Under the pieces are notes generated by a model. That model had not been told where the DNA came from. It was given only the letters and a program-made list of their open reading frames with translations, and ran no database searches. A DNA stretch of 64,000 bases from assembly GCF_001612945.1 (NCBI RefSeq), contig NZ_BDBK01000008.1:372001-436000 (forward strand). The letters run 5' to 3'. Both the position numbers and the translations under genes were made by a program. Every line of letters starts with the position of its first letter. Position 1 is the stretch's first letter. This document shows, one piece after another, positions 9,636 through 18,900 of this stretch. This stretch comes from Nocardia inohanensis NBRC 100128. Its GTDB lineage: Bacteria > Actinomycetota > Actinomycetes > Mycobacteriales > Mycobacteriaceae.

Positions 9636-9654
9636 GCAGGTAAGGCTAGCCTGG
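9636..9654 (-). promoter_or_regulatory. DtxR/IdeR-type iron box before hmuT
   Basis: Minus-strand sequence CCAGGCTAGCCTTACCTGC matches the DtxR/IdeR consensus TTAGGTTAGCCTAACCTAA at 13 of 19 positions (14 if the central W is allowed), including the whole AGG..AGCCT..ACCT core. Iron-loaded DtxR/IdeR repressors bind such 19-bp sites and shut off iron and heme uptake. It sits directly at the annotated hmuT start, so repression would block transcription initiation of hmuTUV. Confidence 0.75.
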
Positions 9655-9823
9655 CAGTTTCTGGTCGCGCACGCGCGTCTCCCCGGTCGATGCCTGCCTC
9701 GCGCGCTCGCAGATCTCACCGTCGGCCCGGAATCGCCCACCGCGACCGGCGTGCCGAGCGCACCCGCCGGACCGGGCGGACTGGCAGCCGCGCAGCCGCG
9801 GCGCGGCTTGGGCACCGGTGCGG

Positions 9824-10786
9824 TCATTCGGTGCGCGCGCTCACATCGCCGAGGGCGGCGGCGATCGCGCGCGGCAGTTCCAGGGTTTCGGCATTGAGCA
9901 CCCCGGTCAACTGCCCGATATCGCGTGCCCCGACGAGCAGGCTCGCGATGCCGGGTTGATCGCGCACCCACGCCATCGCCACCGCCAGCGGCGAGGTGCC
10001 CAATCCGTCGGCGGCGGTCACCACCGCATCGACCACCCGCACCGCGCGATCGTCGAGCCCGGCGGTGATCTCCGCGGCGGTGGCCTCGTCGGCGCCGCGC
10101 GAGTCCGCGGGCACCCCGTCCCGGTATTTGCCGGTGAGGATGCCCCCGAACAGCGGCGCGGTGGCGATCACGCCGATGCCGTGATGCTGTGCGGCGGGCA
10201 CGAATTCGTGTTCGGGGCCGCGCGCCAGCAGCGAGTACGGGGTGTAGGCGGCGGTCATCGGCGCGGCGGCGGCCAGGGTCGCCAGCTGCCAGCCGTCGTA
10301 GCCGCTGGCGCCGGCGTAGCGCACCCGCCCGGTGCGCACCGCGTATTCCAGGGTGCCCGCGATCTCCTCCAGGGGCGTGTGCGGATCCCAGGCCGCCACG
10401 TTCCACAGGTCGAGGTGATCGGTGCCCAGCATCGTCAGGCTCTCGTCGAGTTGGCGCATCATGGTGCGCCGCGAAGCGTCCACCGCCCACCGCAGCGGGG
10501 CGGGCGCGGGCCCGGCCGCGGGGTCCGAACGCATCGGGGTGCGCCCGGAGTGCACGCTCAAAACCAGTTCCTCACGCCCGATTTCACGCACCAGGTCCCC
10601 GAGGATGCGTTGCGCGGCCCCGTCCCCGTAGGCGGGGGAGGCATCCACCAGGGTCCCGCCGGCCTCGGCGAACGCCAGCAGCTGCGCCGCGGCATCGTCG
10701 GCGTCGGTCTCCCTGCCCCAGGTATGAGTGGCCAGGCCCAGGCGCGAAACTCGCAGTCCGCTGCGGCCCACCGTCCGCTGTTCCAT
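9824..10786 (-). CDS. Aldo/keto reductase-like protein lacking catalytic Lys and His
   Basis: A 320-residue AKR barrel with normal landmarks: TVGRSGLRVSRLGLATHTWG, GGTLVDASPAYGDG carrying the tetrad Asp and Tyr, AYTPYSLLARGPEHEFVP, and PLFGGILTGKYRDG. The tetrad Lys, normally in a TKVG-like strand end, is replaced in ELVLSVHSGR by His. The tetrad His, normally in DLYQLHRWD, is replaced by Ala in DLWNVAAWDPHTPLEEI. It may therefore bind NADP(H) without ordinary carbonyl reduction. The start is ATG 10786; GTG 10789 is adjacent. It lies 188 bases upstream of hmuT in the same direction and diverges from uppP. Confidence 0.8.
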   Translation of the reverse strand: MEQRTVGRSGLRVSRLGLATHTWGRETDADDAAAQLLAFAEAGGTLVDASPAYGDGAAQRILGDLVREIGREELVLSVHSGRTPMRSDPAAGPAPAPLRWAVDASRRTMMRQLDESLTMLGTDHLDLWNVAAWDPHTPLEEIAGTLEYAVRTGRVRYAGASGYDGWQLATLAAAAPMTAAYTPYSLLARGPEHEFVPAAQHHGIGVIATAPLFGGILTGKYRDGVPADSRGADEATAAEITAGLDDRAVRVVDAVVTAADGLGTSPLAVAMAWVRDQPGIASLLVGARDIGQLTGVLNAETLELPRAIAAALGDVSARTE

Positions 10787-11030
10787 CACCGCGCTTGCAC
10801 TTTCGTCACACGCGTCAGCCTAAGCGCACCCGTCACCGATCCCGGGGTAAGACCGCGCGAGGGCCTGGGCGGGTTGCAGTGTTCACCCGTTCCGGTGTCG
10901 GGGTTCGCATCCCAGGCGGTAGGGTCGCTGCGGTGTTCACGGCGCGCGTCACCGCAGGTGTCTGCTCGCGCCGCCGTGGGTGGGCGAATTGTCCACCGGC
11001 AGCCGACGATTGACCGATTCTGGAGGGCGT

Positions 11031-11969
11031 GTGGGCGAGGCGATGACGTGGGTGCAGGCCCTGACTTTGGGTCTGGTGCAGGGCTTGACGGAGTTTCTGC
11101 CGGTTTCCTCGTCGGCGCATATGCGCATCGTGTCGGGTGTGTTCTTCGGCGATGACGCGGGCGCGTCGTTCACCGCGGTCACCCAGCTGGGCACCGAGGC
11201 GGCGGTGCTGGTGTATTTCGCCAAGGACATCTGGCGGATTCTGGTGGCCTGGTTCACGACTCTGTACTGGAAGGCCACCAAGCGCGAACCGGTGCCGGTG
11301 CACTGGCAGGACGCGCCGACGGTGGTGCTGCCCGCCTACACCGGCGGTGAGCCGCCGCTGGATGAGGATGCGCAGCGCCGCTTGGACTACCGCATCGGCT
11401 GGTATGTGATCATCGCCACCATCCCGATCGGGGTGCTGGGGTTCCTGTTCAAGGACCAGATCCGTACCGGCGCAAGGAATCTGTGGTTGATCTCGACCAT
11501 GTTGATCGTGTTCGCGCTGGTGATCGCGGCCGGTGAGTACTACGGCCGCAAAGAACGCGCCATCGACCGGTTGACCACGCGTGACGGCCTGGGTATGGGT
11601 TTCGCCCAATGCCTGGCCCTGATCCCGGGCGTGTCGCGTTCGGGTGCGACCTCGACCGCGGGCCTGTTCCTGGGCCTGACTCGTGAAGCGGCCATGCGGT
11701 TCTCGTTCCTGCTGGCCATTCCGGCGGTGGTGGCCTCGGGTCTGTTCTCGCTGCCGGACGCCTTCGAACCCGCCGGTGAGGGTCTCAACGCCTCGGGCCC
11801 GCAGATCCTGGTCGCCACGATCATCTCGTTCGTGGTCGGTTACGCCTCGGTGGCGTGGCTGCTGCGTTTCGTGTCCGACCATTCGCTGAACTGGTTCGTC
11901 GGCTACCGCATCGCGCTCGGCTTCACGGTGATGGGCCTGCTGGCGACCGGCGTCGTCTCGGCGACGTAG
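11031..11969 (+). CDS. uppP: Undecaprenyl-diphosphate phosphatase
   Basis: A polytopic membrane enzyme that hydrolyses undecaprenyl diphosphate to the monophosphate, recycling the lipid carrier for peptidoglycan and arabinogalactan; overproduction gives bacitracin resistance. About 312 residues. Both active-site regions are present: GLTEFLPVSSSAHMRI near the N-terminus and PGVSRSGATSTAGLFLGL in the middle. The GTG at 11031 is preferred because GGAGG lies four bases upstream; ATG 11043 is possible. The next gene begins 16 bases downstream, starting the conserved block that ends in mshC. Confidence 0.96.
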   Translation: MGEAMTWVQALTLGLVQGLTEFLPVSSSAHMRIVSGVFFGDDAGASFTAVTQLGTEAAVLVYFAKDIWRILVAWFTTLYWKATKREPVPVHWQDAPTVVLPAYTGGEPPLDEDAQRRLDYRIGWYVIIATIPIGVLGFLFKDQIRTGARNLWLISTMLIVFALVIAAGEYYGRKERAIDRLTTRDGLGMGFAQCLALIPGVSRSGATSTAGLFLGLTREAAMRFSFLLAIPAVVASGLFSLPDAFEPAGEGLNASGPQILVATIISFVVGYASVAWLLRFVSDHSLNWFVGYRIALGFTVMGLLATGVVSAT

Positions 11970-11985
11970 CGACTAGGCTGTCACG

Positions 11986-12720
11986 GTGACGGTGATCCTC
12001 TTGCGGCACGGCGTGTCCACGTCGAACACGGCCCACACGCTGGCCGGTCGCAGCGCGGGTGTCGATCTGACCGAGCGGGGCCGCGAGCAAGCCCAGGCCT
12101 TGGTGCAGCGGCTGGGTTCGCTGCCCATCGAGACCATCGTGTGCTCGCCGCTGTTGCGCTGTCAGCGAACAGTGGCGCCGCTGGCCGACAAGCTCGGCTT
12201 GGAAGCCGAACCCGACGAGCGGCTGCTGGAGGTCGATTACGGCGACTGGACCGGGCGCGCGCTCTCGGAGCTGATCAGCGAACCGTTGTGGAAGATCGTG
12301 CAGCGGCAGGCTTCGGCGGCGGTGTTCCCGAACGGAGAAGGCTTGGCGCAGGTGCAGTTTCGCGCCGTGCAGGCCATCCGCGAACTCGATCGCCGGCTCA
12401 CCGAGAAACACGGCGGCGACGTGCTGTGGGTGGCGTGCACCCACGGTGATGTGATCAAGTCGGTGCTGGCCGACGCCTTCGGCATCCACCTCGATGGCTT
12501 CCAGCGCATCGTGGTCGAACCGGCGTCGATCAGTGTCGTCCGCTACTCCCCGGTGGCCCCCTACATTTGGCGGGTCAACGACACCGGAGGCGATCTGTCC
12601 ACCCTCGCTGCGATTTCGCCGCGAACCGGTAGCGAATCGCGCTCGGGACCGGTGCCCGGAGGTGAAACGGGTACCACCGGGAGTACGGATAATGGGGTAG
12701 CGGAACGCCCCGATTCATAG
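11986..12720 (+). CDS. Histidine phosphatase (MSMEG_4193-type phosphomutase-like)
   Basis: A 244-residue histidine-phosphatase-superfamily protein. The catalytic LLRHGVSTSN motif is at residues 5-14, the second Arg lies in CSPLLRCQRT, the acid residue in LLEVDYGDWTG, and the second His in ACTHGDVIKSV. The last 40 residues are a disordered Ser/Gly/Thr-rich tail. Actinobacterial members next to DUF3090 are called putative phosphomutases, but the substrate is unknown. GTG start, 16 bases after uppP; 25 bases before DUF3090. Operon position suggests a phosphorylated envelope or thiol-related metabolite. Confidence 0.88.
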   Translation: MTVILLRHGVSTSNTAHTLAGRSAGVDLTERGREQAQALVQRLGSLPIETIVCSPLLRCQRTVAPLADKLGLEAEPDERLLEVDYGDWTGRALSELISEPLWKIVQRQASAAVFPNGEGLAQVQFRAVQAIRELDRRLTEKHGGDVLWVACTHGDVIKSVLADAFGIHLDGFQRIVVEPASISVVRYSPVAPYIWRVNDTGGDLSTLAAISPRTGSESRSGPVPGGETGTTGSTDNGVAERPDS

Positions 12721-12745
12721 TGTGAGTGAGCTGTCAGGAGGTGCA

Positions 12746-13330
12746 ATGGGCCGAGCAATCCATATTTTCCGCACCCCCGATCGTTTCGTCGCCGGCACCG
12801 TCGGCGAGCCGGGCGACCGCGCTTTCTACCTGCAAGCCGTGCAGGAACCGCGCGTGGTGAGCGTGCTGCTGGAGAAGCAGCAGGTGAAGGTGCTGGCCGA
12901 TCGGATGGGGTTGCTGCTGGACGAGGTGGCGCGCCGCTTCGGCACCGAGGTGCCTCCCAAAGCGTCCGATGTGGCCGACAATGCCCCGCTGGTGACGCCC
13001 ATCGACGCCGAATTCCGGGTCGGCACCATGGGTTTGGGCTGGGATGCCGACGCGAACGCGGTCGTGGTGGAGTTGCTGGCGTTGACCGAGACCGAGGTCG
13101 ACGAATCGGTGGTGCTCGATGACACCGAGGAGGGCCCGGACGCGGTGCGGGTGTTCCTGACCCCGATCCAGGCGCGGGAGTTCGCGTTGCGCTCGACGCT
13201 GGTCATCGCGGCCGGGCGGCCGCCGTGCCCGCTGTGCGGGGAGCCGCTGTCGACGCAGGGGCATATGTGTGTGCGCACCAACGGCTACAAGCGCGGCGAC
13301 ATCTTCGGCGCCACCGGCATCGAGGACTGA
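12746..13330 (+). CDS. DUF3090 family protein with C-terminal Cys/His cluster
   Basis: A 194-residue actinobacterial signature protein of unknown function. It opens with GRAIHIFRTPDRFVAGTVGEPGDRAFYLQA. The middle is helical (VVSVLLEKQQVKVLADRMGLLLDEVARR). The end has a likely zinc-binding element PCPLCGEPLSTQGHMCVRTNGYKR (C-x2-C, then H-x-C). The ATG at 12746 is chosen over the upstream GTG 12722 because AGGAGGTG sits at ideal distance. It is followed after two bases by the kinase-like gene, and this pair is conserved together across actinobacteria. Confidence 0.93.
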   Translation: MGRAIHIFRTPDRFVAGTVGEPGDRAFYLQAVQEPRVVSVLLEKQQVKVLADRMGLLLDEVARRFGTEVPPKASDVADNAPLVTPIDAEFRVGTMGLGWDADANAVVVELLALTETEVDESVVLDDTEEGPDAVRVFLTPIQAREFALRSTLVIAAGRPPCPLCGEPLSTQGHMCVRTNGYKRGDIFGATGIED

Positions 13331-13332
13331 GC

Positions 13333-14109
13333 ATGAGCAGCGACCCGCTACGCACCGCCGAGCTGACGGTGATCGGGCAGGTCACCACGGCCTCGAATGT
13401 GACGCTGGTGTGCGAGGTGGCCGGCACGCCGCTGCGGGCGGTGTACAAGCCGGTGCGCGGGGAGCGGCCGCTGTGGGATTTCCCCGACGGCACCCTGGCC
13501 GGGCGTGAGGTGGCCTCGTATCTGGTGTCGGATGCGTTGGGCTGGGGCGTGATTCCCGAAACCGTGTTGCGGGAGGGTCCGCTGGGGCCGGGCATGGTGC
13601 AGCGGTGGATCGATATCGAGGAGGATCCGGCGGTACCGGATCTGGTGGATCTGTGCCCGGCCGGGGAGATTCCCGGCGGGTACCGGGAAGTGTTGCGGGC
13701 GTTGGATCCCGCGGGTCATCCGGTGTCGCTGGTGCATGCCGACGATCCGCGGTTGCTGCGCATGGCGGTGCTGGATGTGCTGATCAACAATGCCGACCGC
13801 AAGGGCGGGCACGCGCTGCTGGGCGCCGACGGCGCGGTGTACGGGGTCGATCACGGGATCTGCTTGCACAGCGAACCGAAACTGCGGACGGTGTTGTGGG
13901 GGTGGGCCGGTGAACCGATACCGGCCGAATTGCTCACCGACATCACGGTTTTGGTGAAAGCGCTGCCCGGGGAGCTGGGTGAGCGCTTGGGCGAGCATCT
14001 GACCGGCGCCGAGATCGAGGCCCTGGAAGCGCGCGGGCGGGCACTGCTGGATGATCCGGTGATGCCGTTGCCGGGCTCGGCGCGCCCGATCCCCTGGCCC
14101 GCGTTCTGA
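13333..14109 (+). CDS. SCO1664 family PI3/4-kinase-like protein
   Basis: A 258-residue protein with a small phosphatidylinositol-kinase/HipA-like fold. Nucleotide-site elements are visible: the Lys strand RAVYKPVRGE, the helix AGREVASYLVSDALG, the catalytic loop MAVLDVLINNADRKGGHALL (D..NNADRK..H) and the metal-binding GVDHGICLH. The key acidic, Asn and Lys residues look intact, so kinase or nucleotidyl-transfer activity is plausible. The substrate is unknown. It is two bases after DUF3090 and upstream of mshC with its own spacer. The context suggests a link to thiol or envelope precursor metabolism, by association only. Confidence 0.9.
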   Translation: MSSDPLRTAELTVIGQVTTASNVTLVCEVAGTPLRAVYKPVRGERPLWDFPDGTLAGREVASYLVSDALGWGVIPETVLREGPLGPGMVQRWIDIEEDPAVPDLVDLCPAGEIPGGYREVLRALDPAGHPVSLVHADDPRLLRMAVLDVLINNADRKGGHALLGADGAVYGVDHGICLHSEPKLRTVLWGWAGEPIPAELLTDITVLVKALPGELGERLGEHLTGAEIEALEARGRALLDDPVMPLPGSARPIPWPAF

Positions 14110-14177
14110 TCCGCTCGCCCGGTTCCTCGCGTCCGGCGAACACTCGGAAAACGTTGCCAGCATCATGATTTCAACCC

Positions 14178-14205
14178 TTGACGTCTTCCCGTCGTTCACT
14201 AAGGT
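14178..14205 (+). promoter_or_regulatory. Candidate sigma-A-type promoter for mshC
   Basis: TTGACG (14178-14183) and TAAGGT (14200-14205) are separated by 16 bases in the 187-base gap between the kinase-like gene and mshC. This suggests mshC has its own promoter rather than relying wholly on the upstream block. Visual match only. Confidence 0.4.
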
Positions 14206-14296
14206 GCAGGTCGACACCCCTCTACACCCGGTATGCCCGATTCGTCTGGGCGGGGGTGGGCGGGGTCGACCTGCCACACAGGGTTAACCTCGATCC

Positions 14297-15535
14297 ATGC
14301 AGTCCTGGTCCGATACCGCTGTCCCGACCGTCCCCGGATCCGGACCAGCGTTGCGTCTGTTCGACACCGCCGACAAACAGGTCCGCCCGGTCACCCCCGG
14401 CGCGCAGGCCACCATGTACGTGTGCGGCATCACCCCCTATGACGCCACCCACCTCGGGCACGCCGCCACCTATCTGGCCTTCGATCTGGTCAACCGGGTG
14501 TGGCGCGACGGCGGGCACGAGGTGCATTACGTGCAGAACACCACCGATGTCGACGATCCGCTGTTCGAGCGGGCGCAACGCGACGGCATCGACTGGCGGG
14601 AGCTGGGCACGCGCGAGATCGAGCTGTTCCGTGAGGACATGCGCGAGCTGCGGGTGATCCCGCCGCGCGACTACATCGGCGCCATCGAGTCGGTGCAGGA
14701 GGTGGTGGAGCTGGTCGACAAACTGCTGGCTTCGGGCGCGGCGTATGTGGTCGATGACGCCCAGTACCCCGACATCTACTTCCGGCACGACGCCACCGAG
14801 CAGTTCGGTTACGAATCCGGGTACGACCGCGCCACCATGGACCGGCTCTTCGCCGAACGCGGCGGTGATCCGGCCCGGCCGGGCAAACGCGATCCGATCG
14901 ACGCGCTGCTGTGGCGGGCCGAACGCCCGGGTGAACCGTCCTGGCCGGCTCCCTTCGGTGCGGGCCGTCCGGGCTGGCATATCGAGTGTGCCGCGATCGC
15001 GCTCAACCGGATCGGCACCGAGTTCGATGTGCAGGGCGGGGGCAGCGACCTGATCTACCCGCATCACGAATACTCCGCCGCGCACGCCGAAGCGTTGGTC
15101 AAGGGCCGCCGTTTCGCCCGCCATTATGTGCACGCGGGCCTGATCGGCCTCGACGGCGAGAAGATGTCGAAGTCGCGCGGCAACCTGGTGTTCGTGTCCA
15201 AGCTGCGCCGCGCCGGCACCGACCCGGCCGCGATCCGCCTGGGCCTGTTCGCCGGCCATTACCGCAGCGACCGCGAATGGTCGGATGCGGTGCTCGCCGA
15301 AGCCCTTTCCCGTCTGGAGCGCTGGCGCAGCGCCGCGGCCCTGGTTTCGGGCCCGGACGCCACCGACACCGTCGCCCGCCTGCGCCGGCATCTGGCCGAC
15401 GACCTGGACACCCCCAAAGCCCTTGCGGCCGTGGACGCCTGGGCGCAGCAGGCGTTGAACTACGGTGGCCCCGACGCGGCCGCCCCGGGTTTGATCGGCG
15501 ACGCGGTCGATGCCCTGCTCGGCATCCGCCTGTGA
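14297..15535 (+). CDS. mshC: Cysteine:GlcN-Ins ligase of mycothiol synthesis
   Basis: ATP-dependent ligase joining L-cysteine to GlcN-inositol, the fourth step of mycothiol biosynthesis; it activates cysteine as adenylate. The 412-residue protein is a shortened cysteinyl-tRNA-synthetase relative. The HIGH-type motif is in ITPYDATHLGHAATYL, with the zinc-binding Cys in MYVCG nearby and WHIECAAIAL further on. KMSKSRGNLVFVSKL is the KMSKS loop. The C-terminal half is the helical bundle but lacks the anticodon-binding extension of true CysRS. The start MQSWSDTAVPTVPG is typical. It ends before a strong hairpin. Confidence 0.97.
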   Translation: MQSWSDTAVPTVPGSGPALRLFDTADKQVRPVTPGAQATMYVCGITPYDATHLGHAATYLAFDLVNRVWRDGGHEVHYVQNTTDVDDPLFERAQRDGIDWRELGTREIELFREDMRELRVIPPRDYIGAIESVQEVVELVDKLLASGAAYVVDDAQYPDIYFRHDATEQFGYESGYDRATMDRLFAERGGDPARPGKRDPIDALLWRAERPGEPSWPAPFGAGRPGWHIECAAIALNRIGTEFDVQGGGSDLIYPHHEYSAAHAEALVKGRRFARHYVHAGLIGLDGEKMSKSRGNLVFVSKLRRAGTDPAAIRLGLFAGHYRSDREWSDAVLAEALSRLERWRSAAALVSGPDATDTVARLRRHLADDLDTPKALAAVDAWAQQALNYGGPDAAAPGLIGDAVDALLGIRL

Positions 15536-15562
15536 GCTGAACGCGCTGACCCGCTGAGTGTG

Positions 15563-15593
15563 ACGACGGCCCCGGAGGTTCCGGGGCCGTCGT
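15563..15593 (+). terminator. Terminator hairpin after mshC
   Basis: A 14-bp inverted repeat centred on GACGGCCCCGGA GGT TCCGGGGCCGTC with a 3-base loop, 27 bases after the mshC stop. Very stable; no T-tract. Confidence 0.8.
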
Positions 15594-15919
15594 GCTGTCC
15601 GGTCCGGTCTCCGGCACTGCTGCCGACCTGCCGGGGATCGGCATGGTGGAGGTGCTCGGCTCGGATGCCTGACACCGGTAGTCCGATCGCCGCATGTCAC
15701 CGGTCTGCCGCGCCTGGGAGGCGAGCAGAGGGCGTGACTGCCCTGCACAGGCAGCCGGGCGGGCACGACGGGCGGCGGCGCTGGGGGTGCCGCGACGCGC
15801 ATCGTCTCGACTTCTCGGCGGATTGATAGCCGGAAGCGATTGTCACGCGGCCGAATTCATCGATCCCGGACGGCGGTGGCCGCGTTACGGTGGGGCCCTG
15901 ACCCTCGACGAGGAGGTAG
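15594..15919. other. Non-coding spacer between mshC and the fusion gene
   Basis: A 326-base stretch after the mshC terminator. No convincing gene, RNA or repeat was seen. The open frames crossing it are antisense shadows of the next gene. An AGGAGG at 15911-15916 is the ribosome binding site of the downstream gene. A promoter must lie here, but no clear -35/-10 pair was picked out. Confidence 0.5.
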
Positions 15920-18900
15920 ATGGTGGACGCGATGCCTGGATTCGGGCGATTCCGTGCGGTGCGCAAGCAGTTGCGGGCCGGTGGGCAGCTGCTGGGGGCG
16001 GTGCGGCGGGATCCGCGCATCGTGCGCGAGCTGGTGGCCGCGATGACCGGCGGGGCGCGACCGGAGCCGGAAGCGGCGGGCGCGCAGCCGGAAACGGTGG
16101 GGGCGGGTGTGCATGTGCCGCCGGCGGGGCTCGGGGAGTACACGCGGACCGCGCACGCCCATCAGGACTTGGCGGCCGAACCGGGTGTGGTGGCCGCGTA
16201 TCTGGCCGGGCTGGAGCGGCTTCCGCAATGGGTGAGCTTCCATGCCGGCTGGCGCGGTGACCCTCCAGGACAGGCGGTGGCGGGCACCGAGTTCGTGCAG
16301 GTGGCCGAGTTCATGGGGATTCCCGCCGATATCGCGTGGACGGTCGCGGCGGTGAGCGCGTCCGGGCTGGAGATGCACGGCAGCGGACCGCAGGGATTGC
16401 GGTTGGGGTTGTGGCTGTCGGTACTGCCCGCCGGCGGTGGGTCGAGGGTGTATCTGGATGCGGGACTGGCCGGTCCGCCGATCGATGGGCCGCTGGGTGC
16501 GACGGTGGTGCGCGGTCTGGGTGAGGCGTTGCGGGAATCGCTGGCGGGTTTGCCCGCCGCGCTCGAGGCCCCCGGTCCGCGGACCGGGGAGCGTGCGCCG
16601 GTGGCGCGCACGCCGGTACGTCATCACGCATCCGGGGTCATGCTGGCTCCGGGCACCCCGGTGTTGATCGGTGCCGGCCAGGTGGTGAACCGGGTGCCGG
16701 ATCCGGGGTATGTGGATCCCTCGCAGCTGGCGGTGCGGGCGCTGCGGCGCGCGGCGGTGGATGCGGTCTGCGATTCCGGTGCCGCGCTAGCGGATATCGA
16801 GCAGCGGGCCGATGCGGCCGAGTTGCCCGAGGCGGCGCGGCGGCTGCTGGCCGGGGCGCAGGCGGTGTATGCGGTGGCGCCGACGTCGTGGCAGTACCGG
16901 GATCTGGGTGCGCTGGTCGCGGCCGCGGTGGGTGCGAGCCCGGTGCAGACGGTGCAGTCGAGTCCCTTCGGCGGGGACGGCGGCCAGCTGGTGATCAACG
17001 AGGCGGCCGCGGCGATCGCGGCCGGCGAACTGGATGTGGTGCTGGTGACCGGCGCCGAAGCCGGCGCCACGCAGGCGGCGGCGCAGCGGGCTGGCATCGA
17101 ATTGGATTGGCCCGCACAGGATTCCACGGTGACGCCGACGCGCACGGTGGGGATCGACAAACCGGCCAACAATGCGGCCGAGACCGCGGCGGGCCTGCTG
17201 GCGCCCACGACGATGTACGCGCTGCTGGAGTCGGCGAACCGGCATCGGCTCGGGCGCACCCCGGCCGAGCATGCCGCGGCGGTGGCCGAGCTGTGGGCGC
17301 GGTTCTCGGCGGTGGCGGCGGACAACCGGTATGCCTGGCAGCCGCAGCAGTTCACGCCCGCCCAGATCGCCACGCCCGGCCCCGACAATCGGGTGATCGC
17401 GGCCCCGTATCCGAAGCTCGAATGCGCGAACCTGACCGTCGATATGGCGTCGGGGCTGATCCTGTGCAGTGCGGCGGCGGCCGAAGCGGCGGGTATCGCG
17501 CAGGACAAGTGGGTGTTCGTGCACGCGGGCGCTTCGGGCACCGACGAATGGTTCGTCAGCGAACGCACCGAACTGGCGGCCTCCCCGGCGATCCGGGCGC
17601 TGGGCGCGGCGGTGCTCGCGCATGCCGGGGTGGGCATCGAGCAGATCGCGCATGTGGACCTGTACGCGTGTTTCCCGGTGGCGGTGCAGATCGCGGCCCG
17701 CGAGCTGGGGTTGGCGCCCGAGGATCCGAAACGGTCGTTGACGGTGACCGGCGGGCTGACCTTCGGGGGCGGGCCGGGCAACAATCACGGCGGGCACGCG
17801 GTGGCGAACCTGGTGCGGCGGCTGCGCGCTGAACCCGAAACCTATGGTCTGGCAACGTCTTTGGGCTGGTATTTGACCAAGCATGCGATCGGGGTGTATT
17901 CGGCGGTGCCGCCGCGCACCGGGTTCGCGCATCTGCGGCCGGTGATCGAGCATCCCCCGGCGCGCCCGGCCCGCACCGGGTATGACGGTCCGGCGGTGGT
18001 GGAGGCCTACACGCTGCCCTACGACCGCGAGGGCGTCCCGGAGGCGGCGATCTTGAGCCTGCTCACCCCCGCCGGTGCGCGAGTGCTGGTGCGCAGCACC
18101 GATTCCGGGCTGCTGGATGCGGCGACCGAGCAGGATCTGCTGGGGTTGCCGGTGACGGTGAGCGGGGACCGGGTGAGTGTCGAGGGCACCGAGCGGGTGC
18201 GGCTGCCCGCGCCGCCACCGGCTCCGGTGCTGGTGGAGCGCCGCGGCCACATCATGATCATCACGATCAATCGCCCGCACGCCCGCAATGCCATCGACCT
18301 GGCGACCGCACTGGGTTTGGAACGCGCCGTGGACGCCTACGACGCCGACCCGCACGCCCGCATCGCCATCCTCACCGGTGCGGGCGGATACTTCAGTGCC
18401 GGAATGGATCTCAAGGCCGCCGCCCGCGGCGAGGTCCCGATCACCGAGAAACGCGGCATCCTGGGCATCGTGTCCCAGCCGCCGCGCAAACCGTTGATCG
18501 CCGCCGTGGAGGGGCCCGCGCTGGCCGGTGGCTGCGAACTGGCGCTGGCCGCCGATCTCATTGTCGCGGCCAGTGATTCGAGCTTCGGTATCCCCGAGGT
18601 CAAACGCGGCCTGGTCGCGGTCGGCGGCGGGGTGCTGCGCCTGTCCCAGCGGCTGCCGCGCGCGCTGGCGATGGAGCTGGCGTTGACCGGCGATCCGATC
18701 ACCGCCGCCCGCGCCGCCGAGATCGGTTTGATCAACCAGGTCACCGCGCCCGGCGGCGCGTTGGAGGCGGCGCTGGCGCTGGCCGAACGGGTGGCGGTGA
18801 ACGCGCCGTTGAGCATCGATGCCAGCAAGCAGATCATCGAACAGGCCCCGGACTGGTCGGTGGCGGAAGCCTTTGCGCGTCAGGGGCAGGTGGCCGCGGC

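Noticed and set aside
15697..16143. Minus-strand frame before the fusion gene
   Set aside because: Ser/Pro/Arg-rich shadow overlapping the 5' end of the fusion gene; no ribosome binding site.
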